This document shows positions 28,616-36,575 of a stretch of 64,000 nt of DNA, piece by piece. Source of the DNA: Mesorhizobium loti. Lineage in GTDB: Bacteria > Pseudomonadota > Alphaproteobacteria > Rhizobiales > Rhizobiaceae. Within the stretch, counting starts at the first letter, position 1. Each line of letters opens with the position of its first letter. Below the pieces are notes generated by a model. It was not told the DNA's origin and searched no databases. It saw only the letters and a program-made list of their open reading frames with translations. The stretch spans positions 6,639,001-6,703,000 of the forward strand of contig CP050293.1 of the NCBI GenBank assembly GCA_014189435.1, in the 5' to 3' direction. A program made the translations under genes and the position numbers.

Positions 28616-30772
28616 TCAGAAGGCCTGCCGGACCCAGTCTTCATCGAACAGCAACCGATAGGCCCACGGGATCGTCACATTGGTGGGGACCGGGTTGGAA
28701 TGGGCGAGATAGTCGTCATAGATCGGCTTCATCCTGGTGTAGAAGGCCGGATCGAGCACCATCATGCCGTTCTCGGAATCGTGGAAGAAGCTGCGGTTGT
28801 TGAGGTTGACCGATGAAATGGCGACCAGCCTTTCGTCGATCATCATGATCTTGGAATGCAGCACGACGTCCGGCGCCTTGAACTCGCGGATGTTGATGCG
28901 GTCGCCATATTTCTCGACGAACAGCTTGTTGAGCGCGGTGAGGAACTTGCCGCCGATATCGCCCTTGAGATCGATGCGGCCGACAATGTCGATCCTGACG
29001 CCACGGGCGAGCGCCCGGTCGAAGGCGAGGCCAAGCTTCGGCGTCAGGTTGAGGTAGGGATTGACGATCTGGATATGGTGCTGGGCGGCGTCGACCAGCT
29101 CGACGAAGTAATCCTCCAGCGCATGGCCATCCTCGTAGGGCACCGAAATGAAGTGCCGCGCCGTGCCTGATGGGCGGGCGCCGCTGGACCGGACCGGAAT
29201 GGAGAAAGGGCGCGTGAGATTGGTGTCGGCGTCGCGCAGCCACACCGTCGAAAGATGCGCGGCGAGCGTCTCGACGGTGGCCGGATCGGCAAACTCGATG
29301 TCGAAGTCGCTCCAGTTCGAATAGTAGTTCAGCGAGAATCCGTCGGTCTTGCCGTATTGCTCGAGGTCGGGATAGCGCGACAGATCGATCGGCTGGTGGA
29401 ACAGGAAGCCGTCATGGATGTTGCGGCCGCCGATGATGGCGCGCGAGCGCGCGGGATCGTCAGCAAGCGTCGCCAGCATCTTGACGTGATGGACCTTGTG
29501 CAATTGTGAGATCTGCTCGTCGATCGGCGCGCCATGGTCCGCCCGCCAGCGATATTCCTGCAATTCGATATTTGGGAATTCGGCCGCCAGCCGGTGCAGC
29601 AGGGCGTCGTCCTTGTCGCGCTCCAGCACGTCGGTGACCAGGATGCGCACCTTGGTGCCAAGTGCCGCATGATGGCGGATCAGCCGTTCGATGATGCGGC
29701 CTGAGAAGTCGGCCTTGAACTCCAGCGACGACAGATAGATCAGCTTCAGCCTTGGAGCCTTGGAAAAGTCGAGCGGCAGCTCCGGGTCGCCCTTGTCGAT
29801 GGCGCTGTCGGACAGCGGCGCTCCCATCAGCGCCTCGACCTTGGCGTTGAAGCCGTCGCGCGACTTGCGCAGCAGGTGCGGCTTTCCGATCGGCAAGGCA
29901 CAGGTCTGCGACAGCCAGCGGCTGGCGTAGAAGGCGCGGCTGAGCGGATCGAGGCCGGTGGGGTTGGGCGTTGGGCAGCGCTCGTAGCGACTGTCGAAGG
30001 CGGCAAGCGCCGTGTCGGCGGTCTCTTCGCGCCGGATGATGAGCGGCGCGCCTGCAGGGGCAAGGCTGGAGCGGATTCTTGCCGTGCAGCGGTTCAGGCC
30101 GTCACTCGGGAACAGGCTAACACTGTCGTCCTCGCCGGAAAGGCGAAAGCGGAATGCCGTGCCCGTGGCGATGGTGTGTGAAGCGCCGCCGGCATGGATC
30201 GCCAGCGTGCCGTCGCAAGTGCCCTCGATGTCGGCCGGTTGCTTGCCGGCCTGGCGCAGCACGACCTCAACGCTGCGCGCCTGCAGGCCGGAAAAATCGA
30301 AGATCCTGGGGGCCGAAGGCCGCGCTGCCGCATCGATGTAGAGCGTTTGCCGCGACACCCGCCAACGGCCGTCGAAATGGCCCTCGCCGCTGCTGGCGCC
30401 GGCCGGCGGCAGATGCGTTTCCGCGACCGGCCCGGCCAGTTGTTGCAGTGTCCGGTAGGTCGCCTGGAAATCGCTGTTGGCGATCTCACGGCGGTCGTGA
30501 CCGAAAGGGCCGGTGCCGTTGGCGCGGTCCATGGCACCGAGCTGGTGGTGGGCAAGCAGCGCCAGGAACCGCTTTTCGTAGTCGCTGGTGCCGGCGTCGC
30601 CGAAAAACTGCGCGGCGGCGACTTGCGGCCCGGCTGTCATGGCCGATAGCGAGGGTCGCGCGCAGGCGCTCTGGCCTTGCAGGAGATCGCAGGCATTGCG
30701 GCCAGCACCGGCACAGCCGGCAAGGACAGCCAGCCCGAACAGAACGATGGCGATGGATCTGCAGCCCTTCAC
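28616..30772 (-). CDS. Phospholipase D-like lipoprotein
   Basis: A 718-residue protein with a lipoprotein signal (LAVLAGC, lipidation at Cys20), so it is anchored in the envelope. The C-terminal half carries two HKD-type units. The second is complete (His639, Lys641, Asp646 in LHSKIMMID followed by SVNLNNRS). The first is loose (His429, Lys431, then Asp438, followed by IIGGRNIHDG), reminiscent of cardiolipin-synthase-like members. Residues about 40-330 match nothing I recognise. It probably acts on phospholipids or other phosphodiesters. Its ATG overlaps the stop of the upstream PLA2-like gene by four bases. Confidence 0.82.
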   Translation of the reverse strand: MKGCRSIAIVLFGLAVLAGCAGAGRNACDLLQGQSACARPSLSAMTAGPQVAAAQFFGDAGTSDYEKRFLALLAHHQLGAMDRANGTGPFGHDRREIANSDFQATYRTLQQLAGPVAETHLPPAGASSGEGHFDGRWRVSRQTLYIDAAARPSAPRIFDFSGLQARSVEVVLRQAGKQPADIEGTCDGTLAIHAGGASHTIATGTAFRFRLSGEDDSVSLFPSDGLNRCTARIRSSLAPAGAPLIIRREETADTALAAFDSRYERCPTPNPTGLDPLSRAFYASRWLSQTCALPIGKPHLLRKSRDGFNAKVEALMGAPLSDSAIDKGDPELPLDFSKAPRLKLIYLSSLEFKADFSGRIIERLIRHHAALGTKVRILVTDVLERDKDDALLHRLAAEFPNIELQEYRWRADHGAPIDEQISQLHKVHHVKMLATLADDPARSRAIIGGRNIHDGFLFHQPIDLSRYPDLEQYGKTDGFSLNYYSNWSDFDIEFADPATVETLAAHLSTVWLRDADTNLTRPFSIPVRSSGARPSGTARHFISVPYEDGHALEDYFVELVDAAQHHIQIVNPYLNLTPKLGLAFDRALARGVRIDIVGRIDLKGDIGGKFLTALNKLFVEKYGDRINIREFKAPDVVLHSKIMMIDERLVAISSVNLNNRSFFHDSENGMMVLDPAFYTRMKPIYDDYLAHSNPVPTNVTIPWAYRLLFDEDWVRQAF

Positions 30773-31212
30773 CCGGTCGCCCCGGCCTTCAGGGCGCTCA
30801 ATTGCGCCGGGTCGCGCGGTGGCATGAAGCCCTGCGGGAAGACCTTGCAGACCGGAATGGCGAAGGTGGCGATCAGCAGTTCGGCCTCGCCGCGCATTTT
30901 GCGCGGCGCTGTCTTGTCGTCGCGTATCGCTTTCGCCGAGGCGACGAGGGTGCCGTCGCAGTCACAATGGTTGTGGCGGGCGATGTAGCAGGCGTCATGT
31001 GTCCGGCAGGCCGCGTCGAGGCGGTTGACCGGTCGGGCCGAGAGATCGCCGGTGCGGGTGCCGGGGCCGCAATAATTGCCGAAGACGAAAGGCGAAGGCC
31101 GCGCCATGGCGCTGCGGATCGGTTTGGGCAGTTCGGCCTCCGGCACCTTGGTCCACGGATTGGCGCAAGCGGAAACGAAAAGCAGCGACAGGATGGCAAG
31201 AACGGCTCGCAT
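30769..31212 (-). CDS. Phospholipase A2-like lipoprotein
   Basis: A 147-residue lipoprotein (lipobox VSAC, Cys16). It contains a calcium-loop-like YCGPGTRTG (47-55) and the catalytic core DAACRTHDACY, with His72-Asp73 as in secreted phospholipase A2, and further cysteines in NHCDCDG. The start is set at 31212, where the signal peptide begins. If active it would release fatty acids from glycerophospholipids in the envelope. It overlaps the phospholipase D-like gene by four bases, so the two form one operon. PLA2 identity rests on motif recognition. Confidence 0.72.
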   Translation of the reverse strand: MRAVLAILSLLFVSACANPWTKVPEAELPKPIRSAMARPSPFVFGNYCGPGTRTGDLSARPVNRLDAACRTHDACYIARHNHCDCDGTLVASAKAIRDDKTAPRKMRGEAELLIATFAIPVCKVFPQGFMPPRDPAQLSALKAGATG

Positions 31213-31309
31213 GTCTATCCGCGCCAGCTTTCTGAAAGATGTCCCTACGCGGCGATCGCACGCCTGATGCCACACTCGCCGGTTTTGTGGCAAGGAAAAG
31301 GCGGCACGG

Positions 31310-32191
31310 CTAAACGAACAGGTTTCGCTCCCGCTCCACCGCCTTGGTGATGAAGCTGGCGACGATCTGGACGCGGCGCAGGGGTCTCACCGATTCATGA
31401 TAGACCAGCCAGTAGGCGCGGCGGATCGGCGCGACAACATCGACGGACACAAGTTCCGGCATCGAGCGGGCGACGAAGGTGTGCAGGATGCCGATGCCGG
31501 CGCCCGAGCGCACCGCTTCGGCCTGGCCGAGCGCCGAGGAGATGGCGAAGCTGGTGCGCCAGTCGGCGCTGAATTCGGCTGCGTAGTCGAGCGAGGGGCT
31601 GACGATAAGGTCCGGCACATAACCGATGAGCGTGTGCTGGCCAAGCTCGGCTGCGGTTTTGGGCAAACCATGCACTTCAGCATAGTCGCGCGAGGCAAAC
31701 AGGCCTAGCGAATAGTCGACCAGCTTTCCCGCCACCAGTCGGCCCTCCGTCGGCCGCTCGACGGTGATGGCGATGTCCGCCTCGCGGCGCGACAGGGAGA
31801 AGGAGCGCGGCACCGGCACCAGCTGGATCGTCAGTTCGCGGTGCAGCGCGGTCAGCGCGCCGAGGCGCTTGGCCAGGAAGGCGACGCCAAACCCGTCGGG
31901 TGCACCGATGCGCACCGTGCCGGAGACATCGTCGCCTTCGCCGGCAATTGTCGAACGCGCGGCGATCATGTCGCCCTCCATGCGTTCGGCAATGTCGAGA
32001 AAACGCTCGCCGGCAGGCGTCAGCTCGCTGCCGGTGGTCAGCCGGCGAAACAGTTTTGTGCGCAGCGCATCCTCGAGCGCGGCGATGCGGCGCGAGACGG
32101 TGGCGTGGTTGAGCTCCAGCCGCTTGGCCGCGCCAAGGATCTGGCCGGCGCGAGCCACGGCAAGGAAGATGCGGACGTCATCCCAGTTCAT
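31310..32191 (-). CDS. LysR-family transcriptional regulator
   Basis: A 293-residue LysR regulator. The N-terminal winged helix-turn-helix covers about residues 4-62 (FLAVARAGQILGAAKRLELNHATVSRRIAALE) and the effector domain the rest. The ATG at 32191 is taken because a GTG start at 32200 would run into the palindromic repeat. It is divergent from mmsA, about 390 bp away, and may control it or another target; no operator was identified. Confidence 0.9.
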   Translation of the reverse strand: MNWDDVRIFLAVARAGQILGAAKRLELNHATVSRRIAALEDALRTKLFRRLTTGSELTPAGERFLDIAERMEGDMIAARSTIAGEGDDVSGTVRIGAPDGFGVAFLAKRLGALTALHRELTIQLVPVPRSFSLSRREADIAITVERPTEGRLVAGKLVDYSLGLFASRDYAEVHGLPKTAAELGQHTLIGYVPDLIVSPSLDYAAEFSADWRTSFAISSALGQAEAVRSGAGIGILHTFVARSMPELVSVDVVAPIRRAYWLVYHESVRPLRRVQIVASFITKAVERERNLFV

Positions 32192-32194
32192 CTT

Positions 32195-32362
32195 ACCCAC
32201 ACCCTTGTGGGGGTCCGAAGGACGGGCGGGACCCGAGGCTCGCCCCGGTAGATCGATCCGCGTAGCGGAGCGGGGGTGACGCTGGCGCTAGACCCCCACC
32301 CCGTCGAACGATCTCCGCTTCGCTCCGACCGCTCGCCGACCCTCCCCACAAGGGGGAGGGTG
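32195..32362. repeat. Rhizobial intergenic palindromic element, copy B
   Basis: ACCCACACCCTTGTGGGGGT at one end and ACCCTCCCCACAAGGGGGAGGGT (ending 32361) at the other are related to the arms of copy A at 15786-15911, with CGTAGCGGAGCGGG and CTCCGCTTCGCTCCG hairpins inside. It starts three bases from the LysR start codon, so the regulator's leader is made of repeat sequence. Confidence 0.7.
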
Positions 32363-32578
32363 AAGGCTGGTGAGATGTCCGGCAGGACACAAGGGGGCGC
32401 GAAGGAACTCAACCTGTCAATCCTCGGGCGTCGTCTCGGAATAAGCATCATTTGCGGGAATTGATGCTCACGCGTCAATCGTTATCTACTTTTCGCACAA
32501 CGGTTGCGTTCTCCGTCGCGTTGCCATCCGCCGGCCAAAGGCGGACAATGCTGCATCACAAACAAAGGGAGAGAGATC

Positions 32579-34076
32579 ATGATCGACTACGGTCATTTCA
32601 TCGGCGGCAAGCATGTCGCCGGGACCAGCGGCCGCAAGCAGGATGTCATGCAGCCGATGGACGGCTCCGTGCGCGGCACGGTGGCGCTGGCTTCGCAGGC
32701 GGAACTGCGTGCGGCGGTGGAGGATGCCAAGGCTGCGCAGCCGAAATGGGCCGCGACCAACCCGCAGCGCCGCGTGCGCGTGCTGATGAAGTTCCTCGAA
32801 CTGGTCGCCCGCGACTATGACGAACTGGCCGACATCCTGGCGCGTGAGCACGGCAAGACCATCGCCGACGCCAAGGGCGACATCCAGCGCGGCCTCGAAG
32901 TGGTCGAAGTCTGCATCGGCGCGCCGCACATGATGAAGGGCGAATTCACCGACGGCGCCGGTCCCGGCATCGACGTCTATTCGATGCGCCAGCCGCTCGG
33001 CGTTGTCGCCGGCATCACGCCGTTCAACTTCCCGGCGATGATCCCGCTGTGGAAGATCGCGCCGGCCATCGCCTGCGGCAACGCCTTCATCCTGAAGCCG
33101 TCGGAGCGTGACCCGGGTGTGCCGATGCGCATTGCCGAACTGTTCCTCGAGGCTGGCCTCGCCGGCAGGCATCCTCAACGTCGTCAATGGCGACAAGGAC
33201 GTCGTCGACGCCATCCTCGACGATCCCGACATCAAGGCCATCGGCTTTGTCGGCTCGACGCCGATCGCCCATTACATCTATTCGCGTGGCACCGCCGCCG
33301 GCAAGCGCGTGCAGTGCTTCGGCGGTGCCAAGAACCACATGATCATCATGCCCGACGCCGACATGGACCAGACCGTCGACGCACTGATCGGCGCCGGCTA
33401 CGGCTCGGCCGGCGAACGCTGCATGGCGATTTCGGTTGCCGTCCCGGTCGGCAACGACACCGCCAACCGGCTGATGGAAAAGCTGATCCCGCGCGTCGAA
33501 AGCCTGAAGGTCGGTCCTTCGACCGACTCTTCCGCCGATTTCGGCCCGCTGGTGACGCGCCAAGCCCTGGAGCGGGTCAAGGGTTATGTCGACACCGGCG
33601 TCAAGGAAGGCGCCAAGCTCGTCGTCGACGGCCGCGGCTTCTCGATGCAGGGCTATGAAGACGGCTACTATATGGGCGGCTGCCTGTTCGACAACGTCAC
33701 CGCTGACATGCGCATCTACAAGGAAGAGATTTTTGGGCCGGTGCTCTCGGTGGTGCGCGCGCCGACCTATGAGAGCGCGATCAAGCTCGCCAACGACCAC
33801 GAAATGGGCAATGGCGTCGCCATCTTCACCCGCGACGGCGATGCCGCGCGCGACTTTGCAAGCCGTGTCCAGGTCGGCATGGTCGGTATCAACGTACCGA
33901 TCCCGGTGCCGATTGCCTACTACACGTTCGGCGGCTGGAAAGCATCGTCCTTCGGTGACCTCAACCAGCATGGCCCCGATGCCTTCCGCTTCTACACCAA
34001 GACCAAGACGGTGACCTCGCGCTGGCCGTCCGGCATCAAGGACGGTGCGGAATTCGTCATCCCGACGATGAACTAG
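32579..34076 (+). pseudogene. mmsA: Methylmalonate-semialdehyde dehydrogenase, frameshifted
   Basis: Two overlapping frames together give a full-length, about 498-residue MmsA. The first runs from ATG 32579 (GGGAGAGAG upstream) through TPFNFPAMIPLWKIAPAIACGNAFILKPSE. The second continues with AGILNVVNGDKDVV, contains the catalytic Cys in GSAGERCMAIS, and ends normally at 34076. The join is near 33157-33163, where GGCCTCGCCGGC carries one base more than the expected GGCCTGCCGGC. The enzyme makes propionyl-CoA or acetyl-CoA in valine and inositol catabolism. Either a true frameshift or a one-base sequencing error. Confidence 0.88.
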
Positions 34077-34141
34077 CCGGACGATTTTCTAGGCTGTGCG
34101 TCCTCGCCTGCGGCTGCGGGCGCGCGATGAACTAGCCGGAC
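34066..34141. repeat. 17-bp direct repeat at the mmsA stop codon
   Basis: CGATGAACTAGCCGGAC occurs at 34066-34082, spanning the mmsA stop, and again at 34125-34141, with 42 bp between. The second copy thus repeats the last codons and stop of mmsA without coding function. Confidence 0.75.
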
Positions 34142-34152
34142 AACCGGAACAC

Positions 34153-34180
34153 CGAACGGGCGCCCATGGGCGCCCGTTCG
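34153..34180 (+). terminator. Perfect palindrome downstream of mmsA
   Basis: CGAACGGGCGCCCATGGGCG-CCCGTTCG is a perfect 28-bp palindrome with a 12- to 13-bp GC-rich stem. T-residues after it are few, so it may act as a strong pause hairpin or mRNA 3' stabiliser as well as a terminator. Confidence 0.65.
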
Positions 34181-34310
34181 CATTCGACGCCACTGGCGAT
34201 GCCAGGGCGATGGCGAGTGCTTGTTTTCGCATCGGGACCTCACCATATCGACTCCAGGGAATGCGATAAAGTTCCCTGATGACAGACCGGAAACCAGAAG
34301 GAGTGACGTG

Positions 34311-34352
34311 ATGAAGACGTCGAATCCGGCCTGGAACGTACCGGCATATTGA
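34311..34352 (+). CDS. Possible 13-residue mini-ORF
   Basis: ATG at 34311 is preceded by AAGGAG at 8 bases, a very good ribosome site, and reads MKTSNPAWNVPAY before a TGA at 34350-34352. It lies about 50 bp before the exported small protein gene and could be a leader peptide for it. Nothing beyond the ribosome site supports translation. Confidence 0.3.
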   Translation: MKTSNPAWNVPAY

Positions 34353-34403
34353 GGCTGCCCATGTGCCTCCCTTGCCGGAACGCCAAGGCGAAGGAGGTGC
34401 CAG

Positions 34404-34721
34404 ATGGCACACAAATTTTCGTTTCGATGGATCAGGATAGCCGCGATCGGCGCCGCGCTGGCGCTGTCGACGCTATCCGCGCAGGCGCAGTTCATCTGCG
34501 GCGGCCACAGTGATCTTGTCGCGGGATTGGCGCAGGCCTTCCAGCAAAAGCAGATCGGCTACGGTGTGGTCGGGCAAGCCGCCATTGTCGAGGTCTATGT
34601 TTCGGCAAGCGGGACATGGACCATGCTGGTGACCGACGTGCAGGGCCGAAGCTGCATCTTCGCGACCGGTGACGGATGGGAGAATACCGTCGCCGTCACC
34701 GCGACGGCGCAAGGGATCTGA
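34404..34721 (+). CDS. Small exported protein of unknown function
   Basis: A 105-residue protein with a strong ribosome site (AAGGAGGTG) and a signal peptide ending in LSAQAQ (about residue 29). The mature part of about 76 residues includes EVYVSASGTWTMLVTDVQGRSCIFATGDGWEN. Small exported proteins with the TWT.L.T...SC...G..W pattern are common in rhizobia but have no assigned function. It has two cysteines in the mature part, compatible with one disulphide in the periplasm. It is convergent with the GntR gene. Confidence 0.75.
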   Translation: MAHKFSFRWIRIAAIGAALALSTLSAQAQFICGGHSDLVAGLAQAFQQKQIGYGVVGQAAIVEVYVSASGTWTMLVTDVQGRSCIFATGDGWENTVAVTATAQGI

Positions 34722-34730
34722 ACCGTTCGA

Positions 34731-35381
34731 TCAGCGCGTTGCGGCCACCTCGGCGTGACCACGCAGCAGCGCCATCAGGCGCTTGGCGTCCTTGGCGGCG
34801 GCCTCCTCGTCGCCGTCGAGGATCGAGCGGATCAGCGCGACATGGTGCTCGGCGGATTCGGCAAGACCTGTGTCGGCCTTGTAGCGGAACCAGAAGCGGC
34901 GGCTGTGGGTCTGCAAAGGGGCGGCCAAACGGGCGGCGAACGGATTGTCGGCGGCCAGCGCCAGCGCTTCGTCGAGCGCCTTGTCGGCCTGGATGAAGGC
35001 AAGCACGTTGCCTGAGATCACCGCTTTCTGCATGGCGAGCGCTGCTTCGTGAAACAGGTCGGCGGCCTCGCGGGTAACGAAGCGGGCGGCCGAGCGGGCC
35101 AGGACCACCTCGACGCCACGACGCGCATCGAGCACGCGCAGCCAGTCGCCGGGATGGAGCGGCGCGATCGCGATGCCGGCGCGCGGCCGCACGTCGAGCA
35201 GCCCTTCCCAGGCCAGGCGCTGGATAGCCTCGCGCACCGGCGTGCGACCAAGCCCGAGCCTGTCGATCAGGGCGCCCTCGGTGACGAAGCTTGCCGGGGC
35301 CAGTTCGAGCGTGACGATCATGTGCTCGAGCACGTGGTAGGCCCTGGTCGCGGCCGGCTCGGTCGGGGTGCTTGCTTCCAT
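34731..35381 (-). CDS. hypR: GntR-family regulator of the hydroxyproline cluster
   Basis: A 216-residue FadR-type GntR regulator: winged helix near residues 15-75 (EGALIDRLGLGRTPVREAIQRLAWEGLLDV) and an all-helical FCD effector domain after it. The start at 35381 is used; a start at 35423 would lie inside the operator. It is divergent from the deaminase gene, and palindromes built on GATATATC lie between them, so it likely represses the cluster and responds to hydroxyproline or a derivative. The symbol follows the Sinorhizobium hyp cluster by context. Confidence 0.8.
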   Translation of the reverse strand: MEASTPTEPAATRAYHVLEHMIVTLELAPASFVTEGALIDRLGLGRTPVREAIQRLAWEGLLDVRPRAGIAIAPLHPGDWLRVLDARRGVEVVLARSAARFVTREAADLFHEAALAMQKAVISGNVLAFIQADKALDEALALAADNPFAARLAAPLQTHSRRFWFRYKADTGLAESAEHHVALIRSILDGDEEAAAKDAKRLMALLRGHAEVAATR

Positions 35382-35401
35382 GGATATCAAACGCGCTCTC
35401 C

Positions 35402-35422
35402 TGATATATCTTGAATATATCA
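35402..35422. promoter_or_regulatory. Candidate GntR operator 1
   Basis: TGATATAT (35402-35409) and ATATATCA (35415-35422) form a perfect inverted repeat with a 5-base spacer, located 20 bases ahead of the regulator's start codon. Suits autoregulation. Confidence 0.6.
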
Positions 35423-35436
35423 TAACGGAATCCGTA

Positions 35437-35465
35437 TTGACAGGCAGTTTCTTAACAGATATATG
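35437..35465 (+). promoter_or_regulatory. Promoter of the hydroxyproline operon
   Basis: TTGACA at 35437-35442 and TATATG at 35460-35465 are separated by exactly 17 bases, a good sigma-70 promoter. It lies between the two palindromes and fires toward the deaminase gene. Confidence 0.65.
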
Positions 35466-35467
35466 GC

Positions 35468-35477
35468 TGATATATCA
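35468..35477. promoter_or_regulatory. Candidate GntR operator 2
   Basis: TGATATATCA at 35468-35477 is a perfect 10-bp palindrome that would cover the transcription start of the promoter at 35437-35465. It shares the GATATATC core with operator 1. Confidence 0.6.
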
Positions 35478-35492
35478 GATGGAGCAATGATC

Positions 35493-36386
35493 ATGTGGAC
35501 CGGAGTTTTTCCTGCCGTCACGACCAAATTCACCGCGGATGATCGTCTCGATCATGCCGAGATGGAGCGCTGCTTCACCCTGCAGATGGAGGCCGGCTGC
35601 GACGGTATCATCGTCTGCGGATCGCTCGGCGAAGGGCCGATGCTGTCGCCCGACGAGAAGATCGAGGTGCTGAAGACCGCGCAGAAAGTTGCCGGCAAGA
35701 AGCCGGTGCTGCTGACCGTCAACGAGGCCGGCACCCGAGAGGCCGCCAGCATTGCCAAGCGCGCGGCCAAGGAAGGCGCTAACGGCCTGATGGTGGTGCC
35801 GAGCCCTATCTACCACACCAATGCGGAAGAGACGGTCGCGGCTCTGCGCGCGGTCGCGCAGGCCGGCGACCTGCCGGTCATGATCTACTCCAACCGGCTC
35901 GCCTACCGCGTCGACGTCACCGTCGACCAGATGGAGGAGCTGGCGTCGGACAAGCGCTTTGTCGCGATCAAGGAATCCTCGGACGACATCCGCCGTTCGA
36001 CCGAGATCATCAATCGCCTGGGTACTCGCTACGACCTGTTCACCGGTGTCGACAATCTGGCCTTCGAGGCGCTGTCGGTCGGCGCCATCGGCTGGGTGGC
36101 AGGACTGGTCACCGCGTTCCCCCGCGAGACCGTCGCCATCTACCAGCTGATGAAGCAGGGCCGCCGCGAAGAGGCGCTCGGCATCTACCGCTGGTTCCGG
36201 CCGCTGCTCGATCTCGACGTCTCGACCTATCTGGTCCAAAACATCAAGCTTGCCGAAGTGTTCGCGATCAACACAAATGACCGCGTGCGCATGCCGCGCC
36301 AGCCGCTGTCGGGCGAGCGCCGCAAGGCAGTCGAGAAGATCATCAAGGACGCACTCGCGGTTCGGCCGACACTGCCGAAGTTCTAA
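35493..36386 (+). CDS. hypD: Pyrroline-4-hydroxy-2-carboxylate deaminase (DHDPS family)
   Basis: A 297-residue (beta/alpha)8 lyase of the DHDPS/NAL superfamily. The Schiff-base lysine is Lys160 in FVAIKES, the tyrosine Tyr132 in IYSNR, and the carboxylate-binding loop GSLGEG is at 43-48. In hydroxyproline clusters this member deaminates the pyrroline product to 2-oxoglutarate semialdehyde. The start at 35493 is chosen because GGAG at 35481-35484 is well spaced and earlier ATGs fall in or beside the operator. Assignment over a generic DHDPS relies on the neighbouring epimerase and oxidase genes. Confidence 0.85.
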   Translation: MWTGVFPAVTTKFTADDRLDHAEMERCFTLQMEAGCDGIIVCGSLGEGPMLSPDEKIEVLKTAQKVAGKKPVLLTVNEAGTREAASIAKRAAKEGANGLMVVPSPIYHTNAEETVAALRAVAQAGDLPVMIYSNRLAYRVDVTVDQMEELASDKRFVAIKESSDDIRRSTEIINRLGTRYDLFTGVDNLAFEALSVGAIGWVAGLVTAFPRETVAIYQLMKQGRREEALGIYRWFRPLLDLDVSTYLVQNIKLAEVFAINTNDRVRMPRQPLSGERRKAVEKIIKDALAVRPTLPKF

Positions 36387-36400
36387 GGATCGCAATGTCG

Positions 36401-36525
36401 CAGCCCCCCTCATCCGGCCGCTGCGCGGCCACCTTCTCCCCGAGGGGAGAAGAGGTCGCCAACGCCGGCGTCAGCCTCTTCTCCCCACTGGGAGAAGGTG
36501 GCCCGAAGGGCCGGATGAGGGGGCT
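36401..36525. repeat. RIME-like palindromic element inside the hyp operon
   Basis: CAGCCCCCCTCATCCGGCC at the left end is matched by GGCCGGATGAGGGGGCTG at the right end. Inside are the pairs CACCTTCTCCC/GGGAGAAGGTG and GAAGAGGTCG/CAGCCTCTTC, so the whole 125 bp can fold into one long hairpin. It separates the deaminase and oxidase genes and may alter the relative amounts of their mRNA. A family of this look is widespread in rhizobia. Confidence 0.8.
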
Positions 36526-36575
36526 GGCTGCAAAGATCGATACGGAAGCCGGGACATGCCGCACGGTGCGCGGCC

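Noticed and set aside
28616..30772. Cardiolipin synthase
   Set aside because: The HKD arrangement is similar, but the lipoprotein signal, the long unknown N-terminal region and the loose first motif do not fit a standard cardiolipin synthase.
33108..34076. A separate second aldehyde dehydrogenase gene starting at 33108
   Set aside because: Its first codons are the shifted reading of mmsA; only the part after the frameshift is conserved, so the two frames are one broken gene.
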